This document shows positions 1 through 9,139 of a DNA stretch of 40,801 bases, one piece after another. The stretch is from Candidatus Fusobacterium pullicola (lineage in GTDB: Bacteria > Fusobacteriota > Fusobacteriia > Fusobacteriales > Fusobacteriaceae), in assembly GCA_018883725.1 (NCBI GenBank), contig JAHLFN010000083.1, positions 1 to 40,801 on the forward strand, read 5' to 3'. Below the pieces are notes generated by a model. That model was not told the origin of the DNA, searched no databases, and saw only the letters and a program-made list of their open reading frames with translations. A program made the translations under genes and the position numbers. Every line of letters starts with the position of its first letter. The first letter of the stretch is position 1.

Positions 1-6
1 TTTCAT
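1..6 (-). CDS. Start of an unidentified gene (left-edge fragment)
   Basis: Only the first two codons (ATG AAA) are inside the window. An ideal ribosome site, GGAGGTG at 14-20 on the minus strand, lies 7 bases before the ATG, and a plausible extended -10 promoter lies further upstream. The gene reads out of the window to the left, so the product cannot be judged. It follows cca but is separated from it by a terminator, so it is probably a separate transcription unit. Confidence 0.55.
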
Positions 7-41
7 AATGGTTCACCTCCTAATCAAAAAAGTACTTAAAT

Positions 42-50
42 AGTATATCA
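42..50 (-). promoter_or_regulatory. Possible extended -10 promoter for the left-edge gene
   Basis: The minus strand reads TGATATACT (TG-N-TATACT), an extended -10 element about 35 bases before the start codon at position 6. The -35 position falls in the T-tract of the cca terminator and is a poor match. Promoter and terminator would therefore abut. Confidence 0.4.
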
Positions 51-62
51 TATTTTTGGCAA

Positions 63-101
63 CAAAAAAAGACCTTCTTCAAATTTTTTGAAGAAAGTCT
101 T
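63..101 (-). terminator. Intrinsic terminator after cca
   Basis: The arms 69-83 and 87-101 form a stem of about 15 pairs with one mismatch and a 3-base loop. On the minus strand it is followed by seven T residues. It lies just past the cca stop codon and ends the lptD-thrS-cca run. Confidence 0.9.
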
Positions 102-107
102 AGTTTT

Positions 108-1388
108 TTAATTATAGACCTGAGTAGTTACCTCTGTTTTTATTTTGAAATTTTTTTTAACTAACTTCATATCTAAATAATTGTGAGCTAGTTCTAATAA
201 TTTTTCTTTACTGTTGTACTCTGGATACTCTAAGACTTTTTCTAATAAATAATTTAATATCTCTCCTACTGTTTTTCCTGCCACTATTCCATTTTCTAGT
301 AGATCTTTTCCAGTTATTTTTAAATCCTTTATTTTTACTGGAAGTTGTTTTTCAACAATATTTTGGAATATTTTTTCTAATCTCTCTATCTGTTCTAAAT
401 TATTAGCTTTTTTCTTTGCCTTTAATACCTTAAAATACCTCTGTATATCCTCATATTCTAATTGATTCATCATTTTTTTAATAAAGATTACTTCATCAAG
501 TTCCTTTGGAATTACTTGATATTTTATAAGCTTATATACTAGCTCTATACTTTTTTTATCATATCGTAATCTTATCATTATTTTTTTTACCATTTGTTCT
601 AAGTTATGAAAAAGAATTACAAGTCTTACAATTAGATCACTATCAGCCTCACTTAAAAAGTGAAAAATATCATCACTTTTTTCTTTATCTCCTCTATACT
701 CTTTCCACTCTGGAATAATTATCTCCAATATACCCTCATTAGCTAAAATTTCTAAAATAATATGAGCATTTTTCCCTACCATTATCTTATTTAATTCCTC
801 TCTTACTCTTTCAGAGGAAAGTTCTTTTATCAATTGAGAATATTTTGAAATCTCTTTAATATCTTCAATTAAATATTTCAAATCCTTTGTAGATAAAAAT
901 CTAAAATATCTCAAGATTCTTAAAGGATCTTCCTCTATTCTTCTTTTACACACTCCTACAAACCTTAATATCTTCTCTTCTATATCTTTTTTAGAATTTT
1001 CATCTCCATAATAGAACTCTTTTCCATCATAAGCTATTGCATTAATTGTAAAATCACGTCTTTTTAAATCATCATATATATTTTTAGTAAACTCTATCTC
1101 CTGTTCTTTTCTTTCCTTTGGAATTCCCTTATCTTGCCTCATTTTAGCTATCTCATAATGTACTCCATCTATTTTTATTTGAATAATTCCGAAATGCTTT
1201 CCTATCTCTTTAGGATAATACTCTTTAAAAATATTTAATAATTTATCATACTCAATATCTGTAACAAAATCACAATCCTTTGGTTCTAATCCTAGAAGAG
1301 TATCTCTTATAAATCCACCTACTATATAGCCCTGTCCATTTTCTTGTAGTATCTTTAAAATTAATTTTATATTTTTATCTAATTTCAA
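108..1388 (-). CDS. cca: CCA-adding tRNA nucleotidyltransferase / poly(A) polymerase family
   Basis: This is a class II nucleotidyltransferase, most likely the enzyme that builds or repairs the 3' CCA of tRNAs in the cytoplasm. Residues 21-33 carry the GG-x3-RD-x-LLG helix, D38 and D40 are the metal-binding DxD pair, residues 110-121 hold RRDFTINAIAYD, and E153-D154-x2-R157 is the nucleotide-recognition EDxxR motif; an alpha-helical tail follows. Length (426 aa) is normal. The start codon is TTG, chosen because GGAGGTG sits 5 bases upstream and no ATG is better placed. It is the last gene of the lptD-thrS-cca run. CCA-adding and poly(A)-adding members of this family cannot be separated with certainty by motif alone; the CCA role is preferred because every bacterium lacking some encoded CCA ends needs one. 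Confidence 0.92.
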   Translation of the reverse strand: MKLDKNIKLILKILQENGQGYIVGGFIRDTLLGLEPKDCDFVTDIEYDKLLNIFKEYYPKEIGKHFGIIQIKIDGVHYEIAKMRQDKGIPKERKEQEIEFTKNIYDDLKRRDFTINAIAYDGKEFYYGDENSKKDIEEKILRFVGVCKRRIEEDPLRILRYFRFLSTKDLKYLIEDIKEISKYSQLIKELSSERVREELNKIMVGKNAHIILEILANEGILEIIIPEWKEYRGDKEKSDDIFHFLSEADSDLIVRLVILFHNLEQMVKKIMIRLRYDKKSIELVYKLIKYQVIPKELDEVIFIKKMMNQLEYEDIQRYFKVLKAKKKANNLEQIERLEKIFQNIVEKQLPVKIKDLKITGKDLLENGIVAGKTVGEILNYLLEKVLEYPEYNSKEKLLELAHNYLDMKLVKKNFKIKTEVTTQVYN

Positions 1389-1418
1389 TATTTCACCTCC
1401 CTTTACTCCAAAGAATAA

Positions 1419-1459
1419 AGAGCAAGTATAGCTCAGTATAAACTTGCCAAACTTGCTCT
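1419..1459 (-). other. Inverted repeat between thrS and cca
   Basis: Nine-base perfect arms (1419-1427 and 1451-1459) enclose a 23-base loop. The loop contains a second copy of ACTTGC (1442-1447), so the left arm can pair with either copy, giving two exclusive hairpins. The following minus-strand sequence is only moderately T-rich (TTATTCTTT) and runs straight into the cca ribosome site. It could be a weak terminator, an attenuator or a processing site. Confidence 0.5.
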
Positions 1460-1494
1460 AATTATTTTTTATTTATCATAATTTACTAAATAAA

Positions 1495-3408
1495 TTATTT
1501 ATCAAATTTTACTTGAGCTTCTTCAACGATCATATCTAAGAATTCACCAAGTTTCATAGAAGTTTGCTCTTGAGAACCTCTTCTTCTGATATTAACTTCT
1601 CTATTTTCAACCTCATTTTTACCAATGATTAATTGAACTGGTATCTTATATTTTCCATTAGCTTCTCTTATTTTATATCCTATAGACTCAGCTCTATCAT
1701 CTAATTCAACTCTGATTCCTCTTTCTAATAAAGCTCTATAAATTTCTTGAGCATAAGGAACAGTATCATCATTGATAGTTAATAGTTTTACTTGAGTTGG
1801 TGCTAACCATAATGGGAAAGCTCCTGCATAGTGCTCTATTAAGATTCCTATAAATCTCTCTATTGAACCATACACAACTCTATGTATCATTACTGGTCTA
1901 TGTTTCTCTCCATCTTCACCTATATAGCTTATATCGAATCTTTCAGGTAAGTTAAAGTCTAATTGGATAGTTCCACATTGCCAAGTTCTTCCAATAGCAT
2001 CTTTAATTTTGAAGTCTAATTTTGGTCCATAGAAAGCTCCATCTCCTGGATTTAATTTATATGGTTTACCAATTTTATCTAATGCTCCTGCTAAAGCTGC
2101 TTCTGCCTTTTCCCAGATCTCATCTGAACCGATAGCTTTTTCTGGTTTTGTAGATAATTCTATATGATATTCAAATCCAAATAGTTTACTATAGAATTTA
2201 TCAATTAGATTTACTACTCCAATGATTTCACTTTCAATTTGATCAGGTGTCATGAAGATATGAGCATCATCTTGAGTAAAGCTTCTAACTCTCATAAGTC
2301 CATGTAAAGCTCCTGAGAACTCATGTCTATGAACAGTTCCTAACTCTCCACATCTAATAGGTAAATCTTTATATGAGTGTAATTGATGTTTATAAGTAAT
2401 TACTCCCCCTGGACAGTTCATTGGTTTTATAGCAAATTCTGTCTCATCTATTGTAGATGTATACATATTCTCTCTATAGTTGAACCAGTGTCCTGAAGTT
2501 TCCCATAACTCTTTATTTAACATTATTGGAGTCATTATCTCTGTATATCCAGCAAGAGTATGCTCTCTTTTCCATAAATTGATAAGAGTATTTCTTATAG
2601 CCATTCCCTTTGGTAAGAATATTGGGAATCCTGGTCCATATTCACTTATAAAGAATAGATCTAACTCTTTTCCTAATTTTCTGTGGTCTCTTTTCTCAGC
2701 TTCCTCTAATAGAGTTAAGTAATCTTTTAATCTTTTTTCATCTGCAAAAGCAAATCCATATATTCTTTGTAACATCTTATTGTTAGAGTCTCCTCTCCAA
2801 TAAGCTCCTGCTACTGATTTTAATTTGAAAGCTTTTAGGTAAGAAGTAGATGGAACGTGAGGTCCTCTACATAGATCCATAAACTCACCTTGTTTATAGA
2901 AAGATAACATCTCTCCTTGAGCTATTTCCTTTATAATTTCTACTTTATACTCTTCTCCTAGCTCTTCAAAGTGCTTTATAGCCTCTTCTCTAGTCATCAT
3001 TATTCTTTCAATTTTTTCATTTTCTTTTACAATTTTTTTCATTTCAGCTTCTATTTTAGCTAAATCTTCCTCTGTAAATTGTACTTTTGGATCAAAATCG
3101 TAATAGAATCCATTTTCAATAGCTGGTCCTATAGCTACCTTTGTTCCTGGAAATAATCTAACTACTGCTTGTGCCATAAGGTGTGCAGTAGAGTGTCTTA
3201 TTACCTCTTCTCCCTCTTCAGTTTCTGGAGTGATAAATTCCACTCTAGCCTCTCCATCTATCACAGTTGACATATCTACTAATTCATCATTTACTTTAGC
3301 AGCAACTGATTTTTTAGCAAGAGAGTTACTTATACTTTTAGCTATAGTAAATAGATTTACCTCTCCTTCGAACTCTTTTACGTCTCCGCTTGGTAATATT
3401 GCTTTCAT
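1495..3408 (-). CDS. thrS: Threonyl-tRNA synthetase
   Basis: This cytoplasmic class II synthetase charges tRNA-Thr. Domains in order: TGS domain (about 1-61), the editing domain with the HSTAHLMAQAV motif near residue 72, the catalytic core with the zinc-site PMNCPGG motif, motif 2 (RCGELGTVHRHE), motif 3 (PVMIHRVVYGSIERFIGILIEH in part) and the C-terminal anticodon-binding domain (from about 535). Length (637 aa) is typical. GGAGGA lies 6 bases before the ATG. It follows the lptD-like gene by 37 bases, too little for a T-box leader, so no threonine-sensing leader is visible and it is probably co-transcribed with lptD. Confidence 0.98.
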   Translation of the reverse strand: MKAILPSGDVKEFEGEVNLFTIAKSISNSLAKKSVAAKVNDELVDMSTVIDGEARVEFITPETEEGEEVIRHSTAHLMAQAVVRLFPGTKVAIGPAIENGFYYDFDPKVQFTEEDLAKIEAEMKKIVKENEKIERIMMTREEAIKHFEELGEEYKVEIIKEIAQGEMLSFYKQGEFMDLCRGPHVPSTSYLKAFKLKSVAGAYWRGDSNNKMLQRIYGFAFADEKRLKDYLTLLEEAEKRDHRKLGKELDLFFISEYGPGFPIFLPKGMAIRNTLINLWKREHTLAGYTEIMTPIMLNKELWETSGHWFNYRENMYTSTIDETEFAIKPMNCPGGVITYKHQLHSYKDLPIRCGELGTVHRHEFSGALHGLMRVRSFTQDDAHIFMTPDQIESEIIGVVNLIDKFYSKLFGFEYHIELSTKPEKAIGSDEIWEKAEAALAGALDKIGKPYKLNPGDGAFYGPKLDFKIKDAIGRTWQCGTIQLDFNLPERFDISYIGEDGEKHRPVMIHRVVYGSIERFIGILIEHYAGAFPLWLAPTQVKLLTINDDTVPYAQEIYRALLERGIRVELDDRAESIGYKIREANGKYKIPVQLIIGKNEVENREVNIRRRGSQEQTSMKLGEFLDMIVEEAQVKFDK

Positions 3409-3445
3409 CTTTCTTCCTCCTATTACATCAATTTTTCAATTTTTT

Positions 3446-6400
3446 CTAATCTATTACCTTTTCTACTTTTAATCCATCAAACATATATAGTTGTGGATCA
3501 GTATGTTGTTTAGCGTCTGTTTCAGCTCCAAATCCAAATATTGGATTAGCTGGGAATGTAAGTAGTGTAAATTGAAGAGCTGCTCTCCACTCATAATCTC
3601 TAGCACTCAATACATACTCTTTCTCGAATGCCACTGACCATTGATAGTAACCCATCTCTTTTCCTATCTCAATTCCTATACCATCAAGTGATGATTTTCT
3701 TCTTCTTTCATCATCTTTTACTCTGTCTGTTAAGTCTTCATAAAATTTAGCATAAGTTTTTAAAATCCAACCCTCACTTGGTTTTCCTATCTTAGTAACT
3801 AGACTTAATTTATGCTCTCTATCAATTCTTGTCCACTTACTATTTTTCCAATTAGAGTTTTCTTCAACTTCATATCCTATACCAAATCTATTTTGGGAAT
3901 AGAAAATTTTAAATTGAGTCTCTTCAAGAGAATCCCAATAATCTCCTGTTCTCTTATATCTCGCTTCATTTCTTTGTAACATTAAATTTACTTTAAAATT
4001 ACGTTTATAATCTCCCATATCCGTAAAATTATCATAAATACTTCTATTTAGTTTAAAATCTACATGATTTCTTTCTCTATTTCTTAATATATCTCTTACT
4101 CTATATATCTCTTGTGGAGTAAGTGAGGTAGAGTCTTTATCATACTCTATTTTAGCATATCTTCTAAGTTCCTCATCTGTAAATCTCTTATCTCTGTATT
4201 CATATCTAAATGAGATTATATCAGAGTTTCTACTGTTATATTTTGTTCCATCTAAACTTAAATTTTTAGCTCCAGGCTCACTATGATCATATATTTCATA
4301 AGTAGCTCTATAGTAATTTTCTACCTCTCCTCCATCTAAGAACGATAATCCGTAAATTTGATTTTTAACATCTAATTCTTTTTCTAAAGTGGTATAGTTC
4401 TTTCTTTTATCTCTACCTTCACTAAAATCTAGTCCTAGTTTGTTTTCGTCAAAACTATATTCATATGAGTATGTATTTAATGTAATTCTTTCTTTAGAAT
4501 TATCCGGTGCATCATACTCAAATCCATTTATATAGTATTTACCATCACTATTTCCTATATCCCATACCTTTGAATCAATAGTATTATTTTGATAAGATAG
4601 CTTATGTTGAGCTATATAATAATCTATTCCATAATTTCTAAAAGTATAATAGTTATAGTTTTCTCTATCTCTTGTTTCATCAGTATATTTTTTATCCTGT
4701 CCATAATTTAATACAACTGATTTATCTCCATCTATTTTAAACTCTAAGTCATTTTTTATAGCTTCACTATTCAACTCTTTAGTTGCTGGATTTTCTGCTC
4801 TTTTATAGTCCACAGTATAAATAGTTTCTGTATTTCCTATTGTTGTACTAACAGAATCTACAACTTGGTAAATATTGTCCTTATTTTTCAATCTGATATA
4901 TTTAGCACTTCTGCCATCAGTATCACTGCCAAAATCTACATTTCCTGAATCATAATCATATCTTTGATAGAACAATGTTAAATTATTAGCCATAGATAAA
5001 TCAACACTTCTATTGACATTATCCTCATTGTTAAATAGAGTCATTGTATGATTTAATTTCAATTGTGTTCTTACTGTAGAATCCTCACCAGTTGCATAAT
5101 TCCCTCTACCTTTATTGCTGTATGGATTGTATCCTTTAGTATACTTATCGTATCTTAATCCACCAAATAGAGCAAGCTCTCCAAAATTATCTAAATCTAT
5201 CTCATTTCTTTCAGCACTCACTTCATAAAAATCTGACTCGTTTACATATTTTCTATATCCATCAGCAGTATATATTCCTGTTCTATCCCAAAACTCTTCC
5301 TTTGTCTGTCCACCAGCAAATGAGAATTTTGTAGTCTCATCAAATATGTTTACATATCCTCTCTGTTGCTCAAAATCGCTATAGATAATATTTTCAAATC
5401 TATTATATTGTTTATCTCTAGCATTTCCCTTAATAACATCTTTTCTTAGTGGATCATCTTGTAAATCTAACACTCTAATTTCAGAGTAGTAATCATATCC
5501 AGGTTTTATCTTATAATCTCCATAGAAATCATATTCACCTAAAGATACTCTTAAATCCTTAGTATCATACTTACTATACTCTCTTATTGTACTAGGAGAA
5601 TAATCTGCTATGAAGTTAGTCCCATACATACTTTTATATCTAAGTAAATTATCTAAGTTTGGATCTCTTTCCCATAGTCCTAATCTTCTAAATCTATCTC
5701 CATTTTTTTCATCATAAGAGAAACCTATTTTTGTATCCTTATCTAAAAATTCAAATCCAAAATCTTCAGCTCTTGATTGAGTATCGTTTAAGGTAGAACC
5801 TGGGTCCATATCATATAGATAATTGTAATATCCACCAATTTTATAATCGTTGTTATCCTTTGTTAATTCAACTTGGCTAAATAGCTTATTATCTATTGTA
5901 CTTCCATAAGAGATATCATCTACCTCATCATACACCATCAACGCATATGTCTTTTTATCATCAGTTAATTTTAATCTACTTTTTAAGCTGATATCTCCAT
6001 CTTCACCTAGATTCTTTAAATCAGCATCCATACTGAAAAAACTCATTGTATTGGTTAAATTTGGTCTTTCTCCTTCTGCTTCAGTAGTTCCAAACTTTCC
6101 TTTATTTGCATAATCTATTACTATATCATCTAATCTAGGTATCATATTATAAGTGGCATTAATTGTGTTAAAATAAAGTGTTCCCTTATCTCCATGATAA
6201 TCATGTATATAATTTACTCTATATCTTTTACTTCTCTCTTCATGTTCTATCTGTTCACCTACAGAAGCTCCATTTTTTAAACTTCCCTCTTTTGAGTAAA
6301 CTAACCAATCATCAATATCCAATTTCATAGTACCAAAATTATCAGTCTTATACCAATTTTCCCATCTTCCTACTAGAAATCCCATTCTATCAGCAAATTT

Positions 6401-7204
6401 TGGAGCAAATCCTCCTACATACTTATCTCCTCTATCTCCATATAAAAATCCCCAGCTAGTATTCCAACCATAATAATCATCACTTCCCCATTGAGGAAAA
6501 AGTGGTACCAATGAACCTTGTCTAATATTAGCTCTAAACCAAGGAAATCTAAATGGAAGTTTACTTTCATCTTCAATATAAAAATCACTATTTTTTAAAG
6601 TGATCTGTTTCTCTGGCTCAATTATCATTTGTTCAGATAAAAAATGGTATCCAGCATTATTTGGATCTCTTGTATCAGCTATCTTATAATCAGTAGTCAA
6701 CCAACCATTATTTATAAATATTTTACTATCTCTATATTCAACTTTATCTCCACCAAAATATATTTTATCATTTGGTTTTTCTGCACCTGTTACTTTACCT
6801 ACTTCTAAATATCCGTAGTTGTTATAAAAGGTTCCTTCACTTCCATCTAAAGCTACTTCTCCACCTTTTAAAGATTGTAAGCTAATATCTCCCATATCAT
6901 TGGAAAAAAGAGTTTGTAACTCTCCATTGATATAGGCTCTATTTTTTTCTATATCTCTTTTTAAATCATAAGTTTTTAACTCTAAATCTCCTTGTTTTAG
7001 ATTTAGACCATTCTTTGATTTCATTGTATTATTAATTAAATCTATTTCAACTTCATCTGTTCCCGCTAGAATAGAACCCTCTCTCTCTTTTTTTAGTTCT
7101 ACCCCAGAGCTTGATATATCACCTATCACTGGTAACTTATCCAGTCCCAATATAGTCAGTGATACAACTATAAATGCTACCGCTAACCTTATTTTATCTC
7201 TCAT
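3446..7204 (-). CDS. lptD: LptD-like lipopolysaccharide-assembly outer-membrane protein
   Basis: This very large protein (1252 aa against about 780 in E. coli) looks like LptD, the outer-membrane barrel that inserts lipopolysaccharide into the outer leaflet. An N-terminal hydrophobic stretch (about 6-21) can act as an export signal. An OstA/LptA-like periplasmic part (about 45-200) is followed by a long barrel region of short alternating strands rich in Tyr, Asp and Lys; the PFRFPWF and SLVPLFPQWG segments near 215-240 resemble the LptD junction motif. I see no cysteine anywhere in the protein, so the two disulfides of E. coli LptD are absent. It heads the run lptD-thrS-cca. Family placement rests on domain layout and motifs; another large OstA-type barrel is the alternative. 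Confidence 0.82.
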   Translation of the reverse strand: MRDKIRLAVAFIVVSLTILGLDKLPVIGDISSSGVELKKEREGSILAGTDEVEIDLINNTMKSKNGLNLKQGDLELKTYDLKRDIEKNRAYINGELQTLFSNDMGDISLQSLKGGEVALDGSEGTFYNNYGYLEVGKVTGAEKPNDKIYFGGDKVEYRDSKIFINNGWLTTDYKIADTRDPNNAGYHFLSEQMIIEPEKQITLKNSDFYIEDESKLPFRFPWFRANIRQGSLVPLFPQWGSDDYYGWNTSWGFLYGDRGDKYVGGFAPKFADRMGFLVGRWENWYKTDNFGTMKLDIDDWLVYSKEGSLKNGASVGEQIEHEERSKRYRVNYIHDYHGDKGTLYFNTINATYNMIPRLDDIVIDYANKGKFGTTEAEGERPNLTNTMSFFSMDADLKNLGEDGDISLKSRLKLTDDKKTYALMVYDEVDDISYGSTIDNKLFSQVELTKDNNDYKIGGYYNYLYDMDPGSTLNDTQSRAEDFGFEFLDKDTKIGFSYDEKNGDRFRRLGLWERDPNLDNLLRYKSMYGTNFIADYSPSTIREYSKYDTKDLRVSLGEYDFYGDYKIKPGYDYYSEIRVLDLQDDPLRKDVIKGNARDKQYNRFENIIYSDFEQQRGYVNIFDETTKFSFAGGQTKEEFWDRTGIYTADGYRKYVNESDFYEVSAERNEIDLDNFGELALFGGLRYDKYTKGYNPYSNKGRGNYATGEDSTVRTQLKLNHTMTLFNNEDNVNRSVDLSMANNLTLFYQRYDYDSGNVDFGSDTDGRSAKYIRLKNKDNIYQVVDSVSTTIGNTETIYTVDYKRAENPATKELNSEAIKNDLEFKIDGDKSVVLNYGQDKKYTDETRDRENYNYYTFRNYGIDYYIAQHKLSYQNNTIDSKVWDIGNSDGKYYINGFEYDAPDNSKERITLNTYSYEYSFDENKLGLDFSEGRDKRKNYTTLEKELDVKNQIYGLSFLDGGEVENYYRATYEIYDHSEPGAKNLSLDGTKYNSRNSDIISFRYEYRDKRFTDEELRRYAKIEYDKDSTSLTPQEIYRVRDILRNRERNHVDFKLNRSIYDNFTDMGDYKRNFKVNLMLQRNEARYKRTGDYWDSLEETQFKIFYSQNRFGIGYEVEENSNWKNSKWTRIDREHKLSLVTKIGKPSEGWILKTYAKFYEDLTDRVKDDERRRKSSLDGIGIEIGKEMGYYQWSVAFEKEYVLSARDYEWRAALQFTLLTFPANPIFGFGAETDAKQHTDPQLYMFDGLKVEKVID

Positions 7205-7242
7205 AACTGAAGTCCTCTCTCCAAACTAAATACTATTAGGTA

Positions 7243-7271
7243 ATTATACCATATTTATAAAATAATTTACA
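7243..7271 (-). promoter_or_regulatory. Promoter for lptD-thrS-cca
   Basis: The minus strand shows TGG-TATAAT (perfect extended -10, hexamer at 7243-7248) with a weak -35 TGTAAA at 7266-7271, spacing 17. It lies about 40 bases before the lptD ATG and just after the trxA terminator. Confidence 0.7.
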
Positions 7272-7291
7272 TAGGTTTTTCATTTTTCCTA

Positions 7292-7342
7292 CAAAAATAA
7301 AAACTGGGGCTGTTGCAATTTTTTAAATGCAACACCCTCAGT
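7292..7342 (-). terminator. Intrinsic terminator after trxA
   Basis: Fifteen-base arms 7303-7317 and 7328-7342 pair with two mismatches around a 10-base loop, followed on the minus strand by TTTTTATTTTT. It lies directly past the trxA stop. Confidence 0.92.
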
Positions 7343-7347
7343 CTCCA

Positions 7348-7665
7348 TTATCTTAGCTCATATAATTTTTCTCTAAGTTCTTCTTTGGATTTTAGTCCAT
7401 TTATTTGACAAATTTTATTCCCTGCATTCATAAACATAGTAACAGGTACACTTGTAATTCCAAATTCAGTAGCTAAATTTGGATTTTCATCTACATTTAC
7501 CTTAAATATCTTTATACTTTCCTCTTTAGATATAGTTTCTAAAATAGGAGTCATTATTTTACATGGTCCACACCAATCTGCAATGAAGTTTAAAATTATA
7601 AGACCTTTTTCATCTTTAATACTTTCACTAAAATTTGTATCATCTAAATTTATTAAAGTATTCAA
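7348..7665 (-). CDS. trxA: Thioredoxin
   Basis: This small cytoplasmic disulfide reductase carries the classical active site WCGPC at residues 31-35 and the cis-proline segment TSVPVTMF further on; 105 aa is the normal thioredoxin length. The start is TTG, fixed by AGGAGG 5 bases upstream; no ATG fits the conserved N-terminus. It lies 90 bases downstream of a rubredoxin-domain flavoprotein and is closed by a strong terminator. A dedicated thioredoxin reductase is not in the window. The neighbouring flavoprotein belongs to another oxidoreductase family, so a direct electron-transfer partnership is only possible, not shown. Confidence 0.95.
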   Translation of the reverse strand: MNTLINLDDTNFSESIKDEKGLIILNFIADWCGPCKIMTPILETISKEESIKIFKVNVDENPNLATEFGITSVPVTMFMNAGNKICQINGLKSKEELREKLYELR

Positions 7666-7755
7666 TTTATCCTCCTAATTTCTGAAAATTCTTAATTTTA
7701 GTAGTTAGAAGTTGCTCGCTTATAATTTTACCTTAATTTTAAAAAAAATCAAGTA

Positions 7756-9081
7756 TTAATTATAAATTTTTATTAAAATTTGATTTTTTCTAGTCTCTTC
7801 TCTAACAGCTTTTATTACAGCTACAGATTTTGAAATATCCCCAATTAAAAGGGCTCCTTTTAATATATCATTTTTAAAGAAGAATTTTTTATACATATCT
7901 CTTGTTTCATTATAATCTTCTACAATCTCTGTACAATCAGCTTGACATTTTACCTCACCAATAGAAAGAAGTTGTGTATTCATTCCTTCAAAACTTAGTG
8001 GTTGTATTTGCTCAGTATAAACTTTTTCATCTCCACAAATATTTGCTCCAACTATCTTTCCTTGTTCCATAGCTACTTGCCAAAGTCCAATTATTCTTCC
8101 ATTGTACTCAGCTATATCTCCACAAGCATAAACATCTTTAAGAGATGTTTCCATTCTTTCATTTACTATAATTCCTCTATTTACTTCTATACCACTTGAA
8201 ATAGCAAACTCTTTATTTGGAGCTATTCCAGCACTTATTATTACAAGCTCAGCTTCAATTTCTTTACCATCTTTTAAAAGAACTTTCTCTACTTTTCCAT
8301 CTCCAGCAAATCCTTTTATCTCTACTCCAGTTAATATATTAACTCCTGAAGTTTTTATCATTCTCTCTAAAAGAGCACTTCCTTTTTCATCTAATTGTTT
8401 AGGTAAAACTCTTGGCATAACCTCTAATACTGTTACATTAGCTCCTAAGTTCTTTATTCCCCAAGCAGCTTCTAATCCAAGAACCCCTCCTCCTATTACA
8501 ACAACATTTTTACATTTTTTAGCTATCTCTTTTATCTCTAGAGTCTCTTCTAACTCTCTTATAACTTTTACTCCAGCTAATTCTTTATTTTCAAAAGGTG
8601 GAACAAAACATCTAGCACCACTTGCTATAACTAAGAAATCATACTTTAATTTTTCTCCATTTGAGATAGTAACTGCTTTCTCTTCACACAAAATAGCAGT
8701 AACTTCCTCATTTAACATAACCTTTATATTTCTTTCATCATACCAACTTTGTTTCTTTATCTCCATTCTCTCCATTGGTATATCTGTATCTAATATCTCA
8801 GTAAGTCTTGTTCTGTAATATGGTAGATACTTTTCCTTCGAGATTATTGTTATTCTCGCTTTTTTATTTCTTGTACTTATTGTATCGGCAGCATTTACAG
8901 CAGCTACTCCACCACCTATAATAATTACATCTACTTCTCTTTCAATAGAGTTAGCAGATACATCTACCTCTACTAATTCAAAAAGCTCTTGACCTACACC
9001 ACAAACTGGGCAAGTAGCAGGCTTCTTATCATAATCAAATAACTCATCACAAACTGTACATCTCCATTTTTTTACTAACAT
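7756..9081 (-). CDS. Rubredoxin-domain FAD/NAD(P)-dependent oxidoreductase
   Basis: This 441-residue flavoprotein starts with a rubredoxin-like iron-binding domain (CTVC at 8-11, CPVCG at 24-28) and continues as a two-dinucleotide-fold reductase: the FAD motif IIIGGGVAAVNAA begins near residue 53, the NAD(P) motif VVVIGGGVLGLEAA near 198, and the second FAD motif DVYACGD follows. It resembles NADH:rubredoxin reductases that anaerobes use against oxygen and peroxide. The acceptor is unknown. The ATG at 9081 is preferred, with GAGGTG 6 bases upstream. The frame stays open to 9207, but the extra 42 residues are Lys-rich, lack a ribosome site and would overlap tsaB. It follows tsaB by 58 bases, with no terminator between them. 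Confidence 0.88.
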   Translation of the reverse strand: MLVKKWRCTVCDELFDYDKKPATCPVCGVGQELFELVEVDVSANSIEREVDVIIIGGGVAAVNAADTISTRNKKARITIISKEKYLPYYRTRLTEILDTDIPMERMEIKKQSWYDERNIKVMLNEEVTAILCEEKAVTISNGEKLKYDFLVIASGARCFVPPFENKELAGVKVIRELEETLEIKEIAKKCKNVVVIGGGVLGLEAAWGIKNLGANVTVLEVMPRVLPKQLDEKGSALLERMIKTSGVNILTGVEIKGFAGDGKVEKVLLKDGKEIEAELVIISAGIAPNKEFAISSGIEVNRGIIVNERMETSLKDVYACGDIAEYNGRIIGLWQVAMEQGKIVGANICGDEKVYTEQIQPLSFEGMNTQLLSIGEVKCQADCTEIVEDYNETRDMYKKFFFKNDILKGALLIGDISKSVAVIKAVREETRKNQILIKIYN

Positions 9082-9139
9082 TATTTCACCTCTTAAATTA
9101 TCTAAATATCCTTCCCTACAAGATTTTTTTAACCATATT

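Noticed and set aside
3409-3445. A possible T-box leader before thrS
   Set aside because: Only 37 bases separate thrS from the lptD-like gene, far too short for a T-box, and no terminator hairpin is present.
7291-7342. The GGGGCTGTTGCA inverted repeat as a possible dispersed mobile repeat
   Set aside because: It is a well-formed terminator for trxA and only one copy occurs in the window, so no repeat family can be claimed from this sequence.
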